From positions 30,737,120 to 30,801,119 of the forward strand of contig NC_088778.1 in assembly GCF_954871325.1 (NCBI RefSeq): DNA of 64,000 bases, given 5' to 3'. The stretch's first letter is position 1. Every line of letters starts with the position of its first letter. Under the pieces are notes generated by a model. The model made no database searches. It was not told where the DNA came from and saw only the letters and a list, made by a program, of their open reading frames with translations. Made by a program: the position numbers and the translations under genes. Positions 23,503 to 35,060 of this stretch are shown piece after piece. Source of the stretch: Gordionus sp. m RMFG-2023 (lineage: Eukaryota > Nematomorpha > Gordioida > Chordodea > Parachordodidae).

Positions 23503-23753
23503 ATAAAAATGTAATATAAATAACTTACTTATATCCTAAAAAGGAATATTTAAAAATAAGAAAGCAGACGATAATATAATTTTCGAAGACAAATCCTTTT
23601 TTAGAATTTATTTAAAACGACGGATATTAATAAAAAAAGGCAACCTCAAATTTAAACAAGGGAGGCGTTACGTTATTAACGGCAAAACGTAAACGCCCAA
23701 TTTGTGCGCACTATTATAACGGATTTGTTAAGCATGTGGCTATTCTGTTTATT

Positions 23754-23921
23754 GAGAGTCTAATTTTTAAGCCCGGCAGAAGCGTTTTTTTTAAAATAAA
23801 TTTGTTCGGACCGATAACTCCCAACTTATTTAAAATAGACCCAGCCCAAATTCCTTTTTAAACATATTAAGCCCGACTCAGTCATATCGATTCTCACTTT
23901 TTAAGACTTTTGCAGATCTCG
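23754..23921. mobile_element. Family E MITE, worn
   Basis: GAGAGTCTAATTTTTAAGCCCGGC at the left (terminal bases GAGAGTCT). TTTTGCAGATCTC at the right is the usual E terminus. The GC-rich strings are partly lost. Confidence 0.55.
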
Positions 23922-24736
23922 AATACGCACCCTATATATTTCTTAAATTTTTTTTCGCCCTTAAACGTTTGAGTTTAGTTCAAGAGGTTCCATGCTAAGT
24001 TATATCAAAAAAAAGACGGGATTTTCTCCCACAAGCTAAAAATACATTTCCGGAAAAAAATTTAGAAATTTCCCGCAGCATATTGTTCATAAAAATTATG
24101 ATTTTTCTTTCTTTCTAATCCTTTCCCATCATTAAGATAAACTAATAAAATTTACACATATTTTTATTAAATTATGCAAAAGAGAATTTTAAAATAAATA
24201 AATAGGAAGGGGTAAAGATCTACGCGGAATAGGAAGCGAGAATTAAGATTTAAAAAGAAATGTTCGAAAAAAGTAAAATTTTGGGTTGTAGACAACGCGA
24301 GTATCAGGAGTAGTGTTGTAAAATTCACCTCCTAATCAAACCCGACTCCCAAACTGAACTTACAAAACCTGTGAAGATTGAGGACGAATATTTTAGGATA
24401 AAAGCTTGTGCTAACTCTTTTCGGACGTTCGCCAAAATTCAGTGATTTAATGATACCAATACGGAAGGAGTACGAGATTGTCGGTTATCGAAAAAAATAA
24501 GATCCTTAGCCAGCAATTCAGTTGGCGCGAATTTTAGGGGAAGTAAACAAAAAAATACAGCGTATTTTATTTATTTTTGTTTACACTTAGCCGCGAATTC
24601 GCGATAACTATGAATGAATAATTATAGAGTTGAGCCCACTCCACAAAAGTTTACAAGTTATCAATTTTGGATATGAGATTTTATTTTTTAAAAAAATTTA
24701 TACACGAATTATATATATTATTATTTTTTTTTATAC
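23922..24736. other. 3' flank of exon 1 (within intron 1); family I fragment at 24508-24620
   Basis: Contains a degenerate palindrome related to family I (GGCGCGAATTTTAGGGG against TAGCCGCGAATTCGCG, ending AACTATGAATG). A stray TAGTGTTGTAAAA at 24313 is a family A/A2 terminus without a partner. Confidence 0.45.
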
Positions 24737-24941
24737 CTAATACTTCGGAATTTGTGGATGAGCGGTGATGGATGGATTCAGCGGATGATTGTGGGGGATA
24801 ACCTTGGGCAGCGGAGAAGATGGATCGGTTAAGTGTTAGGCGAAAGGGAAACGTTAAAAGTAAAAACCCTAACAGATTAGTTAGGAGGATAGTAGAATCG
24901 AACAAAGAGAGCAAGGAATAGAGATACGTTTTAAGGTTCAT
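24737..24941 (-). CDS. Probable exon 1 of the LAR-type gene: signal peptide
   Basis: ATG at 24941 opens a frame of 68 codons plus one base, ending at TTAG|GTATAA. The protein begins MNLKTYLYSLLSLFDSTILL, then NLLGFLLLTFPF, a strongly hydrophobic leader. SIFSAAQ follows, with a plausible signal-peptidase site after Ala44 or Ala45. After that comes a hydrophilic Ser/His-rich stretch. The phase (one base left over) fits exon 2, giving Asp69. Two ATGs just upstream are in other frames and stop at once. Codon use is more balanced than in the neighbouring DNA. It lies 20.8 kb from exon 2, so transcript evidence is needed. A separate secreted-protein gene is the main alternative. Confidence 0.5.
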
Positions 24942-27304
24942 TCATTCATTTAAAACGAGTCAGAAATTTTTTTTCGTATAAAGAGCAAATTAGATTTAAA
25001 AACTAGTTTTCAAAAAATCCTTTTATAAGAGATTCGGTTCCCATCCTGGGGTAAAAATCTAGATTTTTTTTTTGCAAATAAGAAATTTTTTTTTTAAAAA
25101 AAAAGAAGAAGTTAGGATAAAAAGAAATACAAACATTTTCAAAAAAAAAAATAAAAAAATGAAAGAAAAGAATAAAGGAATGGAAAAGGATCTAAAAATG
25201 TGATTGGAATTTTAGGAGATGTTTCAAACGGCCATTCAAAATAATACCTCTTTAAAAGCCCCTCCCACTCCCAAAAAATAATTATTTTGTCGATGATTTA
25301 TTTGTTAACAAAGCCTTCCTCTTAAGGGAAACTTAAAATTTTACATATTTTTTAATATTTTTTTTTAAAATTAATTTCAGTAGGAGTAGGAATATATAAA
25401 TTATTAATTTTCGGCCAATTTTCCTAAAGGAATAAGTATTTAATTAAAATAGATATTGCCGCTTTCCCTCCAGCTGATAATCAAAATTCGATAAGTGGCG
25501 ATTCGACGGACTAGCAGCGATGACGAGAAACACGCGGATAAAATAAATATTTCATATTTTTTTTTGTCCAATCAAAATCAGAATATTTTAAGTATTAGCC
25601 GAATCGAATTTCCACCGCAATTTTTCGTAATTTTTTTTTTCCGCGAAAAAAAGAATAAATTTTGGAATAATTTTTTTTAAAAAAAAATATATTTTTAAAT
25701 TTTGAGAAGACCGATTGGTAAAAAAAAATAAAATAATAATTTACTACCAATAAATTATTAATTTTTTTAAAATAAAATAAAGATGATAAATAAAAATATT
25801 ATTTTTTAAAAAGAAAAGAATGTAAAAAAATATAAGCGAGACATGTGGGAAGTGTAGAATCAATCGATATAATTTATAGGTAGCCAAATGATCTTTATAT
25901 ACCTAATTTATTACTTTCTATTATTTTTAATTCATTTTTTTATATATATTTGTCTACCTTTTTTTCCTTCTTTCTTTCTAATTTTATTTTCTTTCTTAAA
26001 TTATTTTTCTGGCATCTACTTACTTTTTACTTTGATAAATTTCATTACTTTATTTTCTTTCTTATTTTATTTTCTTACTTTATTTTATTTTATTTATTTC
26101 TTTATTTTCCTTCTTTTCTTTTCTTTCATTCTCAATGATTCTGAATTTAAAATTATTATTTTTTATATTAAAATATAGTGTATATAAAGTAACAACAATT
26201 AACGAAATCTATATAACAATACACCTGTAAAATATTGGGAAATTGGATAAATTAAATAAAAATTATATTTATTTCGGCGTTTTACTTCAAAAGGAGAAAA
26301 TTTAAAAAAAAACATTATTAGTTTATTTATTACCTTTAAAAACCAATAAATTTATAGGGGAGCTTTAATTTATAAAAATTTAAATTTTATTAATACAATT
26401 TTTACATGCATTATTTATAATATATAATATATATATATAAAAAAATGTTATATAAAAAAAATTGTAACAAAATATTTTATAAATAATTGATAAATAACAT
26501 TTGGTCAAAATGATATCCTAAATTTCCATTTCAGAATATTTTTCCGTTCCCCTTTCGAACCCGGGTGCAACCCGACTCTAGTTATGGTTACTAGGTTGTT
26601 ATAATTTCGAACCTTAAAGGTGTTCTAGAAAAGCGGGGCAAAAAAAATCAACCTTGAGGCGTGGCGGATTTTTTTTCCCATAGCACGCACCTATAAGTCG
26701 AACCTTATATTCTAACGACTCTATGTATAACTATTAGACTTAATGACGAGCACCTACGGATAATAGTTTAAAAAATAATAGATCCAAGGGACCCATTACA
26801 CGGCCCGGCTTTTAAAAATTTGGCTCAATGAAGGAAGTTAAAACGATACATTATATAATATTCCAACTTGCTCAATTTTAAAGAGCTTGGCCCATATGGG
26901 AAGGGTAACATTAAAAAAAATAATAGATTTGAGCCTGGGGGGGAAGTAGTTATGCTCGACCCTTTTAATAGATAAAAGAGAAATATATTTTTATTCTATA
27001 GTTAAAATAATAAAATTTTTAATTAATTATAATTTTTAAATGATTAAATTAATGGACCTGGTATTTACGATCATTCATTCATTAAATACCTATTTCCTTT
27101 TCCTACATTTTTTTTTGTGTTTATTTGTTTTAATAAGGAAATCGCGAAACCTTACCAGGCCTGAATTTTTTCTTAAAAAAGAAAAACGGGCTCGGGAACT
27201 TTGGTAAAAAGATGGAAGCGGGTAAGGCCGGATACAAGCTTGGTCAGGGCGAGAACTAAAATTCGACCGGACCGCCAAAAAATTTCGACATTCGCAGACC
27301 AAAT
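24942..27304. other. Upstream of exon 1; no gene established
   Basis: This should contain the 5' untranslated region and promoter if the exon 1 call is right. A less A+T-rich island lies at 25450-25540 (GCGATTCGACGGACTAGCAG). The 96-codon frame at 25888-26178 is a run of TTT/TTC/CTT codons in a pyrimidine tract and is not a gene. At 26520-26960 are scattered GC-rich words (CGGCCCGGCTTTT, GAGCCTGGGGGG) of an old E/G-type element. Confidence 0.4.
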
Positions 27305-27800
27305 CATTTTTTGGGTGCGTATTTTTTAAATTTAAAAATCGGATTTTTACCGGAAATATATTCTATCATGTTTGAAATACTTATCTTATGAATTGTAAAG
27401 ATAATTTTTTACCGATAACTTTTTAGTCATATATAATTTATTAGTGTTGTTAAACTACCTTATCTTTAGTCAACTATAAAACAGCGTTGCCCATATCTTT
27501 ATCCAAAAAATATTCTAATCGATCTTCAAGTTGAGACTCAACTCAGAAGCTAAATTCAATTTTTTTTAGTCTAAAAGCTTTACTAAGAAGACACAATAGA
27601 GATGGTCAAAGTTAGGTAATTTAACAACACTATAATTTATATAAAAAATATATGGAAAAAAACTATAAAATTAATATTTAAGTAAAAGTTCTTAGATAAA
27701 TTGTCTGAAATTCATAGGGTAGGTATTCCAAACATATATTTTAAAAACGCTCCCAAAAAAAGGATTCAAAGTTGAAAAAATAACACATTGCCGGAAAAAA
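27305..27800. mobile_element. Family C element, interrupted by an A2 MITE
   Basis: Left arm ATCGGATTTTTACCGGAAAT, GTTTGAAATACTTATC. Right arm TAGGTATTCCAAACATA, then AAAGTTGAAAAAATAACACA. It shares both arms with the copy at 50069-50883 and is split at 27442-27632. Confidence 0.6.
27442..27632. mobile_element. Family A2 hAT-type MITE with perfect 8 bp target duplication
   Basis: TAATTTAT at 27434-27441 and 27633-27640 flanks TAGTGTTGTTAAACTACC ... GGTAATTTAACAACACTA. This is the cleanest copy of A2 and defines its ends. The interior has CAAGTTGAGACTCAACTC, a short perfect palindrome. Confidence 0.9.
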
Positions 27801-28832
27801 CACATTGACGACGCTAACATATTATATATATTAAATAATTATAAGGTATATTAAAAATCGTGATATTTTAAATTAAAATTTAATAATTTTAAATTTGAGG
27901 AGTGGTGCAATATTATCTATTATTCTAATAGTTACAGAGACGAGATTTAAAAAACCCAAAATTAAACAAATATTTTTAAAATTGCTTTAAAAAATGACAA
28001 AATTTTTGTTCAGAAAAAAAAAATTAATAAAAAAAATCTGCAAATTTTTTTTGAGAAAAGATAAAGAATTGGTGCGTATAAAAACAAAAAAAAAATTTAA
28101 TTAAAAAAAAAATTTTTTTTTGAAGGAAATAGATAAATAAATGGAGATTTTTTTTGATATTGTCCACCTCCACCGCATACTAGTGAGGCATAACTTATGG
28201 TTATTCGTGATTTAAGAACACCGGCTATTAACAGATATCGTTACTAACCGATCCGATATATCAAAATGTCGGATAATATATTTTTTTTAAGTAAAAATCG
28301 GATTGACGGATAACGGTTATCTAAGTAGATTCCGATCTGGTGTCTCGATCACACATTTTTCCCAGTTTACTTACAAGGTTTAATATTATAAAGATTACTT
28401 TAAATGTTCCCATAAGTGAACAATGATTAATTTCTTTCTTTATTTGAATATTAGAGTACAACAACTTCCTAAATAACTTCTTATTTTTAGTAATAATTTC
28501 TATATTTCCATTTCCAAGGAATTTTGAGTTGACTTTCATTTTTAAAAAAGACATCGTAAAAAAATTTTTTTTTTAAGTATTATATTATATACTTTTTTTT
28601 AAAAAAAAAATATTCAAAAGTAAAATATTTAAAAAAAAAATATATATATATATATATATACTAACTAAGTTTTAGCTTAAATATTTATAAGATTTTGTAA
28701 AGTCAAAATTTGTTTTAATTTTTATAAATTATTGATGAATTTGGATTATAATTTTGTTCATAAAAGGGGACGAAAAAAAGAAAGAATAATGCAAATATAT
28801 TTTTAAAAAAAAACAAACATTTTATATATATG
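27801..28832. other. No established gene; family H trace and (TA)n
   Basis: Family H words at 28200-28330 (ACCGATCCGATATATC, CGGATAACGGTTATC). (TA)n at about 28640-28661. The remainder is A/T homopolymer-rich. Confidence 0.4.
28375..28554 (-). CDS. Orphan open frame with a splice-donor-like end
   Basis: ATG at 28554 opens a frame running to 28321, but AACCTT|GTAAGT at about 28374 is a good donor, so an exon of 60 codons is conceivable. The protein (MSFLKMKVNSKFLGNGN...) is Lys/Ile-rich with no motif. I cannot connect it to any other exon. It could be chance or an old element. Confidence 0.15.
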
Positions 28833-28840
28833 GACCGAAG

Positions 28841-29067
28841 AGTGTCGTTAAACGGCTCGATTTGAGCCGATTTTTCGAAAACGGCTAACTCGATATCTTA
28901 TAGCTAGAAAAATAATGTCTAAGCTTAAGAGATTTCGTTAACAGATGTTTCAAACCTTTGTGCCATCTATGAGCGAAATATTATGGCTCGCGTAATATTT
29001 TATCTTAAAATATTGAGTTAGCCATTTTTTTAAAAACCGGCTCAAAACGAGTCGTTTAGCAACACTA
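28841..29067. mobile_element. Family A hAT-type MITE with perfect 8 bp target duplication
   Basis: GACCGAAG at 28833-28840 and 29068-29075. Ends AGTGTCGTTAAACGGCTCG and complement TAGTGTTGCTAAACGACTC. The first T of the left end is lost. Both arms are full length. Confidence 0.88.
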
Positions 29068-30110
29068 GACCGAAGTTACGACAAAACACAGAAGCATATT
29101 AAAAAATGAAGGATTTTCTATATATATAAATAAGGAAGAAATAAATCCGAAATTAGCCTAACCATAATATATAATTTACCTTGACTTACGATTTATATCA
29201 TTAAAATGCGCTTTGATGTGTAGCCGAAAACAAATCAGCTGGCGAAACGCCATTTTATTTTCTATGTAAAAAAAAATTTTCTGTTCTTGCAGCCCTGAGT
29301 ATCTGTTTTTACCGAAATATAATGAGTTTGATATTTAATAAAGTATAGCATTTGTCATTATCTAATATAGGCCCTAGCCCTTTGGTTGCATGTCACAAAA
29401 AAAAACGCGATCCGCGAGCCTATATCAGGCTTTTAAACTGAACCGCGTATTTTCGTAAAAGCTAATAAACACTTACTGACAACTTCGCGTTGCTCTTATC
29501 TGTTAGATCCTACCGAACATAGTTTTCATAAAGTTTTAAAAGCCAAAATGGCGCGTTACCAGATGTTTCCTAATTGATATGTGTTTAAATGGAGGAATCG
29601 GCAATATTGATAACCATTATTTGTCACTGTCCGACCCTAGTTGGAGTCTGATAGACCTGCTAACAGTTGGCCTAAAATTTAAAATTTAATTTTTTTTGCA
29701 ATTGCCGCTTATTAGTTTCATAAGTCCATCTTGAACCAAATCACCTTAAGCTAACTCGTAAGCTTTATTTTATTCTAAAATATATTATTTATACGAAAAT
29801 TCGAAATCCAACAAATCTTCTACAATCATGTTTAACAAAAAAGTTGTAAATTCTGGATTCTCATAAGGAATGGAATGATAATCGAAAATATATTGCAAAT
29901 TATTCTTATTTTTTTAAATATAACAAAACTTAAATTATTCATGAACTAAATCTGATCAATATGCCTGGCGCCGACCTCCAAATAAGCGATAAATTTTCCA
30001 GCATTTGAGTTGATAATATTTTTATATGCAAAATTATTTTTTTGGGCTACAATTGTCGTGTGATATTGTAATTGCGATATTTTCATCCTCCAAAGGTTAA
30101 TGTGTATAAC
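29068..30110. other. No gene; possible family D-like traces
   Basis: AACAAATCAGCTGGCGAAACGCC at about 29228 and CCAAAATGGCGCGTTACCAG at about 29545 resemble family D arms. They may mark an old diverged D copy spanning about 29190-29570. Confidence 0.35.
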
Positions 30111-30353
30111 AGAGACCTACAGAAACACCATTCGCATGGCCCGGCCGGATTTCATTCAAAAAATTTTTTCGGCCTAGTCAAGGTTTTTTATTTTTCGGCT
30201 AATCTCGGATTTTTTTAAAATACATAATATTTATTTTTTAATTTTTATATAGCTAATAATGGCGAATTAAAATATACCCGCCCGGTCCGGGTTATATTTA
30301 AAAAAATTAAATATGACTCGACCCGTGTGACCGGGTCGGGCCTGCCAGTCTTT
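30111..30353. mobile_element. Family E GC-rich MITE, short version
   Basis: AGAGACCTACAG with CATGGCCCGGCCGGA at the left. GACCGGGTCGGGCCTGCCAG at the right. The core has ATAGCTAATAATGGCG. Confidence 0.7.
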
Positions 30354-30838
30354 GTAAATAAAGTGAGAAACATTTGAAGCATTCTAATATGGTTTAATTA
30401 GAGTTCCTTTTTTTTTTAGTTTTAAAAAAAACAAAAAAAATGGCGCTTCAACTCTTTCTTAATATAGTGTTTAGTTGATCGATAATCGTAGGTATCAGTT
30501 CTTTATATATAAAAAACAGAGATCAAAGTAAAAAAAAAAACTTTCTTTTATCAAATATTTTGATATTTTAGGAAAGTCAAATTTACGTTGAAAATCAAAA
30601 AAAAAAAACAAAGGTAATTAGCGTAATTAGTCTCAACAAAACTAACGACTTACAAAGCAGTCTGTCCCGAAATTTGTAAAAAAAAAACAAGAAGAATATT
30701 ATAATTTTTTTTGATTTCGTTTGTTTAGTCTCATGGTTATTGTCAAGTCATATTTCGTTTTTTTTTTCAGTAATAATTATTGTAAATACCTTGCGATTTC
30801 GGTTAAACGGAAATATGTGAATGGGGAATAATAAGTTA
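30354..30838. other. No gene seen
   Basis: A/T-rich sequence with several A-runs of nine or ten. No supported feature. Confidence 0.35.
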
Positions 30839-31036
30839 ATACTGTTGGGATATTTATTAGCAGCCGTTTAAACCAGGCGTCCAGGGTGGGGAGGGGAGGT
30901 TTAAAAAAAGACAGCAGCTCAAATTTGAAGGAAATTAATATGAATTAAAACGCCTTTAAGTTAACGGATTTTTTTTTCCGGCAGGGGCCTGAAGATTGAG
31001 ACAAATTAGCCTAAATTTAGCCATTACCCAACTATA
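30839..31036. mobile_element. Family J inverted-repeat element
   Basis: Begins ATACTGTTGGGATATTTATT and ends AGCCATTACCCAACTATA. The complement gives the terminus TATAGTTGGGTAATGG. A second copy is at 56088-56274. Confidence 0.55.
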
Positions 31037-31323
31037 GCTATAAAGGAACTATTAATTATTTTTTATGCTACTTGTTGGCAGGTTGGGATTGGGAAACACG
31101 AATACTACACTTTTATAAAATATTTCAATTCCTATTCATTTATTTCGATTTATGACTCGAGTTATGGCGGAAAAATGTAAGATCTTTAATTTTGAATTCC
31201 TATTTTATATTTTTTTAAATGAGTAATATAATACCGAAAGCGAAAATATGAGCATTTTTTTTGTTTGAAGATGAGGAGATATATTGAAATTGAAGGAATG
31301 GAACTTCTGTTTTAAGCTATTAT

Positions 31324-31537
31324 TAGCACTGTTTTAAACGGTTCAATTTGAGCCAATTTTTAACGACTAAATCAGTACTTCAGCCAGAAAAAAATGTGGC
31401 CCTAAGTCTAGAAATTTCGCTAATAGATGTCCAAACTTTTGTGCCCTCTATAAGCTAGATCATCAAGCTCGCGTGATATTTTTTATGAATAAAATATCAT
31501 ATTAGATCGGCTCGAATCAAGCCGCTTAATAATATTG
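31324..31537. mobile_element. Family A MITE, diverged, with perfect 8 bp target duplication
   Basis: GCTATTAT at 31316-31323 and 31538-31545. The ends TAGCACTGTTTTAAACGG and GCCGCTTAATAATATTG are worn, so this is an old copy that has kept its duplication. Confidence 0.8.
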
Positions 31538-31847
31538 GCTATTATATGTTTATAAGATTTTTTTCCCCCGTGGATTCTGGTGATAACGTCAACACCCTCT
31601 AAAAATGTAATTTTCCAAATTTTGGAATGGGATTTTTTTCTTTTTTTCAAAATAAATGTAAATATCTGCTCAAACTATAAAGACAAAAAAAAAATCAAAA
31701 TCATAAATGGAGCGATTTAATCATCCGGCAATTTTATTGTTATGCTCTTGTAAAACGGTGATATTTAATTATATTCGCAATTATTACATAATTTATGCGA
31801 TTAAAGGCTACTGCACCAAAAATCAATATATTATTTATAATGTTTGT

Positions 31848-32209
31848 TAGAGATCTGCAAATAGTAAGCTCGACCCGTCCCGAATCGGGTTGAGACCGGG
31901 TCGGGTCTTGGGAATTTTTTTTAAAATATATAAGAATTTATCAATTTTATTATGTTGAGTTTTTTATGTAAAATAAAAATATTTTATTGTTTTTTTTTAA
32001 TAGAAATTAGACGCCATATGACACGTATCTTTTATTTTGAGTAATTAAAATTTAAAAAAAAATAATTATTTTCCATATTTAAATAAATTCGGACCGGGTC
32101 GGGCTGGTAAAATTTTTTCAGAAAAATTTTGAGTTCGAGCCGGGCTGGCAAAACTTTTTAAAAAAATCTCGGGCCGGGTCTGAAAAATTAGGCCCGATGC
32201 AGATTATTA
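31848..32209. mobile_element. Family E GC-rich MITE, long version
   Basis: TAGAGATCTGCAAATAGTAAG, then GACCCGTCCCGAATCGGG. At the right GGGCCGGGTCTGAAAAATT and GCCCGATGCAGATTATTA. The core carries AGACGCCATATGACA in the orientation opposite to the 9411 copy. Confidence 0.75.
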
Positions 32210-33559
32210 ATATTTTGAATTTCTTGCAGATACTCAATAATTTTAGAAAATTGTTAATAATTAAAAAAAATAGTAAAATTAGAAAGGTATTTTTTTTTTG
32301 AAATTTTTTTATAGGTATTTAGTATTTATATTCAAAAAAAAATTTTTTGAAATGTATTTTAATTTATATTCGAAAAATACTTTTTGTCGATACTAATACA
32401 TTGGGCCCCTTCCGGTAAGCTGTCATATTGGATATAAAAAAACAATGACAGATTTAGACCCGCAACTGTTAAACTCGGTTTAAACGGAATATCCGAATCA
32501 AGCCAGACCCTTAAACCCTAAAAAGAGGATGGGTCTGGGTAACGAATCCCTATTTACCATCGTGAGGTTTTAAAAAGCTGGATATACGATGCAGGGGTCT
32601 CTAATTACAAATTTGATACACATTTTCATTATGACGAAGATCATACATACACTAGCATTAGGGCATATCTCCCATCCAAGGGTTAGGGGTACTCTTAGTT
32701 CTTCTAAGAGTGGAGGCAGCTGTTTCCTGCTTGAAACTCAGTTTCGATGTAAAATGATTCAAAATTCCAATTCAAACTCGTATAATATGAATTCTAAATA
32801 CCTCGTTGGATTACCCCAAAATAATATTATGGTATAAGAACCATGTCATATAATATAAATCATTTACAACAAATTATGTGCGCTTCCCCGCAAATTCGAG
32901 GTAACTATGAAGGCAGGGTTATGCAGCGTGTGATCTTTCGCGGTATTTGACGTATTGATTATATAAAGGTTTGTCTTATATTATTCCAGGTTGTAATATG
33001 TATGAGTTTATGATTACCATTTAGGTTCAGCGTATTTCTGCAGGTTATTAATTTTTGACGTGCGCTCTTTTATATTTCTTGTTAAGTATTTTGGAGTTAA
33101 GGTGATTTGATTGGTTATTGTTATAGAAGATGCATGTGTTATATTCTTAGCTCACATCCTAGGGGAAAATGGTTGGGTAAACAGAGTGAAATTAAGTTTG
33201 GTAATATGACTTCGATCCCTTATACCCATTTTAAAATATTATTTGATATTACAAAAAATAAATAATTTGAGATATTTTCCCAAAGAAAGGACCTTTGCAT
33301 GTTTATAAGTATGGTAATTAGGATAGGTGAAAAAATTATTGTTATTTTCATGGTGAAATATTCAAAAAGTTCGAATACTCCTTTGCTATTAGTATTCTTG
33401 TTTTGCGTTAATGTGGCGTTTCCTAAGTTGAGAGAGTTGTTAGGCTTGCCTAATGAAGACTTAAAAATCACCACGGATACATTTAAAATTATTATAGACC
33501 TCAATAAACAACCGGCTATTTAGACGGATCACTATATGAACCTTTAATATGCAATTAAC
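32210..33559. other. No established gene
   Basis: Less A+T-rich between 32580 and 33200. Open frames at 32589-32837 (+) and 33220-33523 (both strands) show no recognisable motif. The part next to 33560 might be the 5' side of the LINE, but I see no endonuclease signature. CAAATTCGAGGTAACTATGAAGG at about 32891 is a family I fragment. Confidence 0.35.
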
Positions 33560-35060
33560 CTTACCACCCATCCAGCAATAACCTACGCAAAACAAATATA
33601 ATCAGCGCTATTTAACACTTAAAAATGCACAAAGCCGTCAGCATCGATAGGGCTATCATAAAGGTTTATGCTGAAATAAGTGCCAGCTTATAGCTCCTTC
33701 TATTTAATTTAATGTAGTATGGAATGACGGTAATTTTCCAGAAGAATTTATGACTTCCATAATACTAAACTTCCCCCAAAAAGATAAAATCCTAATTACC
33801 TTAAGGATTACACAAGCATCGCACTCATCCCAATTACTTTAAATGTTTATATTACATGGATAGAATTAACCCCAAAATAAATTGGATCCTTTCTAATGCT
33901 ATCACATCTTGTTGGAAGGGCAGAATGCGACAGAATTAATCACGGCAGGTGATTCTTGATAAATCGAAAATCCACAAATCTCCCCCATTTTCGCCCGGAT
34001 GATTGATCTAGCCAAGGCTTTGACACAGTAATACAACAACATTTTCAGTTGTTAATAAAAATATTTTACGACAATCATTAAGTAATACCACCACATCTAA
34101 ACATAAATTCACAATCATTTATAGCTAAAAGGGGCCTTATGATATTTAATTTTAATAATGAATGACGTTCTATAAAACCTTCAGGGAATATGTGCTTAAT
34201 TCACAATATTTTTACCAACATCGCGAAACTTTTATGTTATGCAGAAGATGTTGGTATTCTAGCTAACTCAGAAATTAAACTAAGGAACATATTGGAATTA
34301 ATTTGTAAGTAATTGTTATGAATATAGCTTGAAGTTGAACTTATACACTAACACCAAATTAGTTGCCTTTAATTTGTCGACATCTAATATAAGTTTCTCA
34401 TATGATGATAACGTCATAGAAATAGTGACAGACTTTAAATACCTAGAAGCCATAATAAACTTATTAGTCATATAACTAAGTTAGATACAAAATCGAGAAA
34501 AAAGAAGGCCCGGTTCCAATACTTATTAAAGTAACGAAACTATGGTCTTTAAGTAAAAACATCTAACATGTCAAAAAAAAAACTATTTAGTTGTTGTTAA
34601 CTAATCATTGAACCCCTTTCGTCTGTGTGTGGTTAATTTTGTTATTTATTTATACTTTATTCTTAGTGAGATATGGGAACTAAATTTTATATTATATCAA
34701 CACGTCTCTCTGAAGTAAAAGGTGTGTGAGGGGTTGTTTCACGAAAGCGGTCCAAGAAGCCAAATTGGAAAGAACAGAGATGAGGACGATTAGATGGATG
34801 TGTGGGGTGTCTATGAGAGAGAGAAAAACTAGTAAGGAATTGCGAGCAAGAATGGATATAGAAGTGATTGGAGTGGTAATGTGAAGAATTAGACTAAAAG
34901 ATAAAAGGGGGTAAAGATATGCACCTTGATGGAAGTATGAGGATCAAAACCTAGAGGAAGACCCAAGATGACGTGGATAAAGGAAAAGTTTAAAATTAAA
35001 GAAACCGAATAAGAGGGAACCCATAGGGGTGCCATAAAAGGTTTAAAGTTGAAAAATCAC
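33560..35060 (+). mobile_element. LINE remnant, RTE-like
   Basis: Pieces of a non-LTR reverse transcriptase in order, plus strand, several frames. LKDYTSIALIPITLNVYI at about 33797-33850 (the 'NYRGISLL' region). A QIGSFLMLSHLVGRAECD region (the 'GFRxGRST' block). LLCYAEDVGILANSE near 34228-34272 (active site, usually YADD, here YAED). FKYLEAIIN near 34435. Then the typical RTE 3' block MRTIRWMCGVSMRERKTSKEL at about 34780-34845 and RGRPKMTWIKE at about 34952-34990. Stops and frame changes are frequent and the 5' endonuclease part is not recognised. Confidence 0.75.

Larger units (their letters stand above)
21942..23717. mobile_element. Family F element, 5'-truncated, carrying a hAT insertion
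   Basis: ATTACCGTTTGGCGTTAGCA to AATATTCTATAAAAAT, then after the insert AATATAAATAACTTACTTAT to CAATTTGTGCGCACTATTATA. Each part aligns to the uninterrupted copy at 12574-12895. Confidence 0.7.
56..24941 (-). other. Lar: Gene span: LAR-type receptor tyrosine phosphatase, 5' part, seven exons
   Basis: Seven minus-strand segments join in frame into 488 codons, all through GT-AG introns: 24941-24737, 3960-3550, 1892-1727, 1591-1437, 1273-1031, 885-772, 225-56. The donor/acceptor phases I read are 1,1,2,1,1,1, each matching the next exon. The model has a hydrophobic N terminus (residues 1-45), a hydrophilic region (46-205), Ig1 (Cys238-Cys293, Trp250), Ig2 (Cys342-Cys411, Trp354) and the start of Ig3 (Cys457, Trp469). 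Possible N-glycosylation sites are Asn225, 256, 288 and 454. LAR-family receptors are axon-guidance and synapse-organising cell-surface phosphatases whose Ig1-Ig2 bind heparan sulfate and synaptic partners. The catalytic domains lie outside the window, so the phosphatase identity rests on Ig1-Ig3 resemblance only. The first two exons are less certain than the last five. Confidence 0.72.

Noticed and set aside
25888-26178. 96-codon hydrophobic open frame (also a second frame over the same bases)
   Set aside because: A TTT/TTC/CTT-rich pyrimidine tract open in two frames at once. It is low complexity, not a membrane protein gene.
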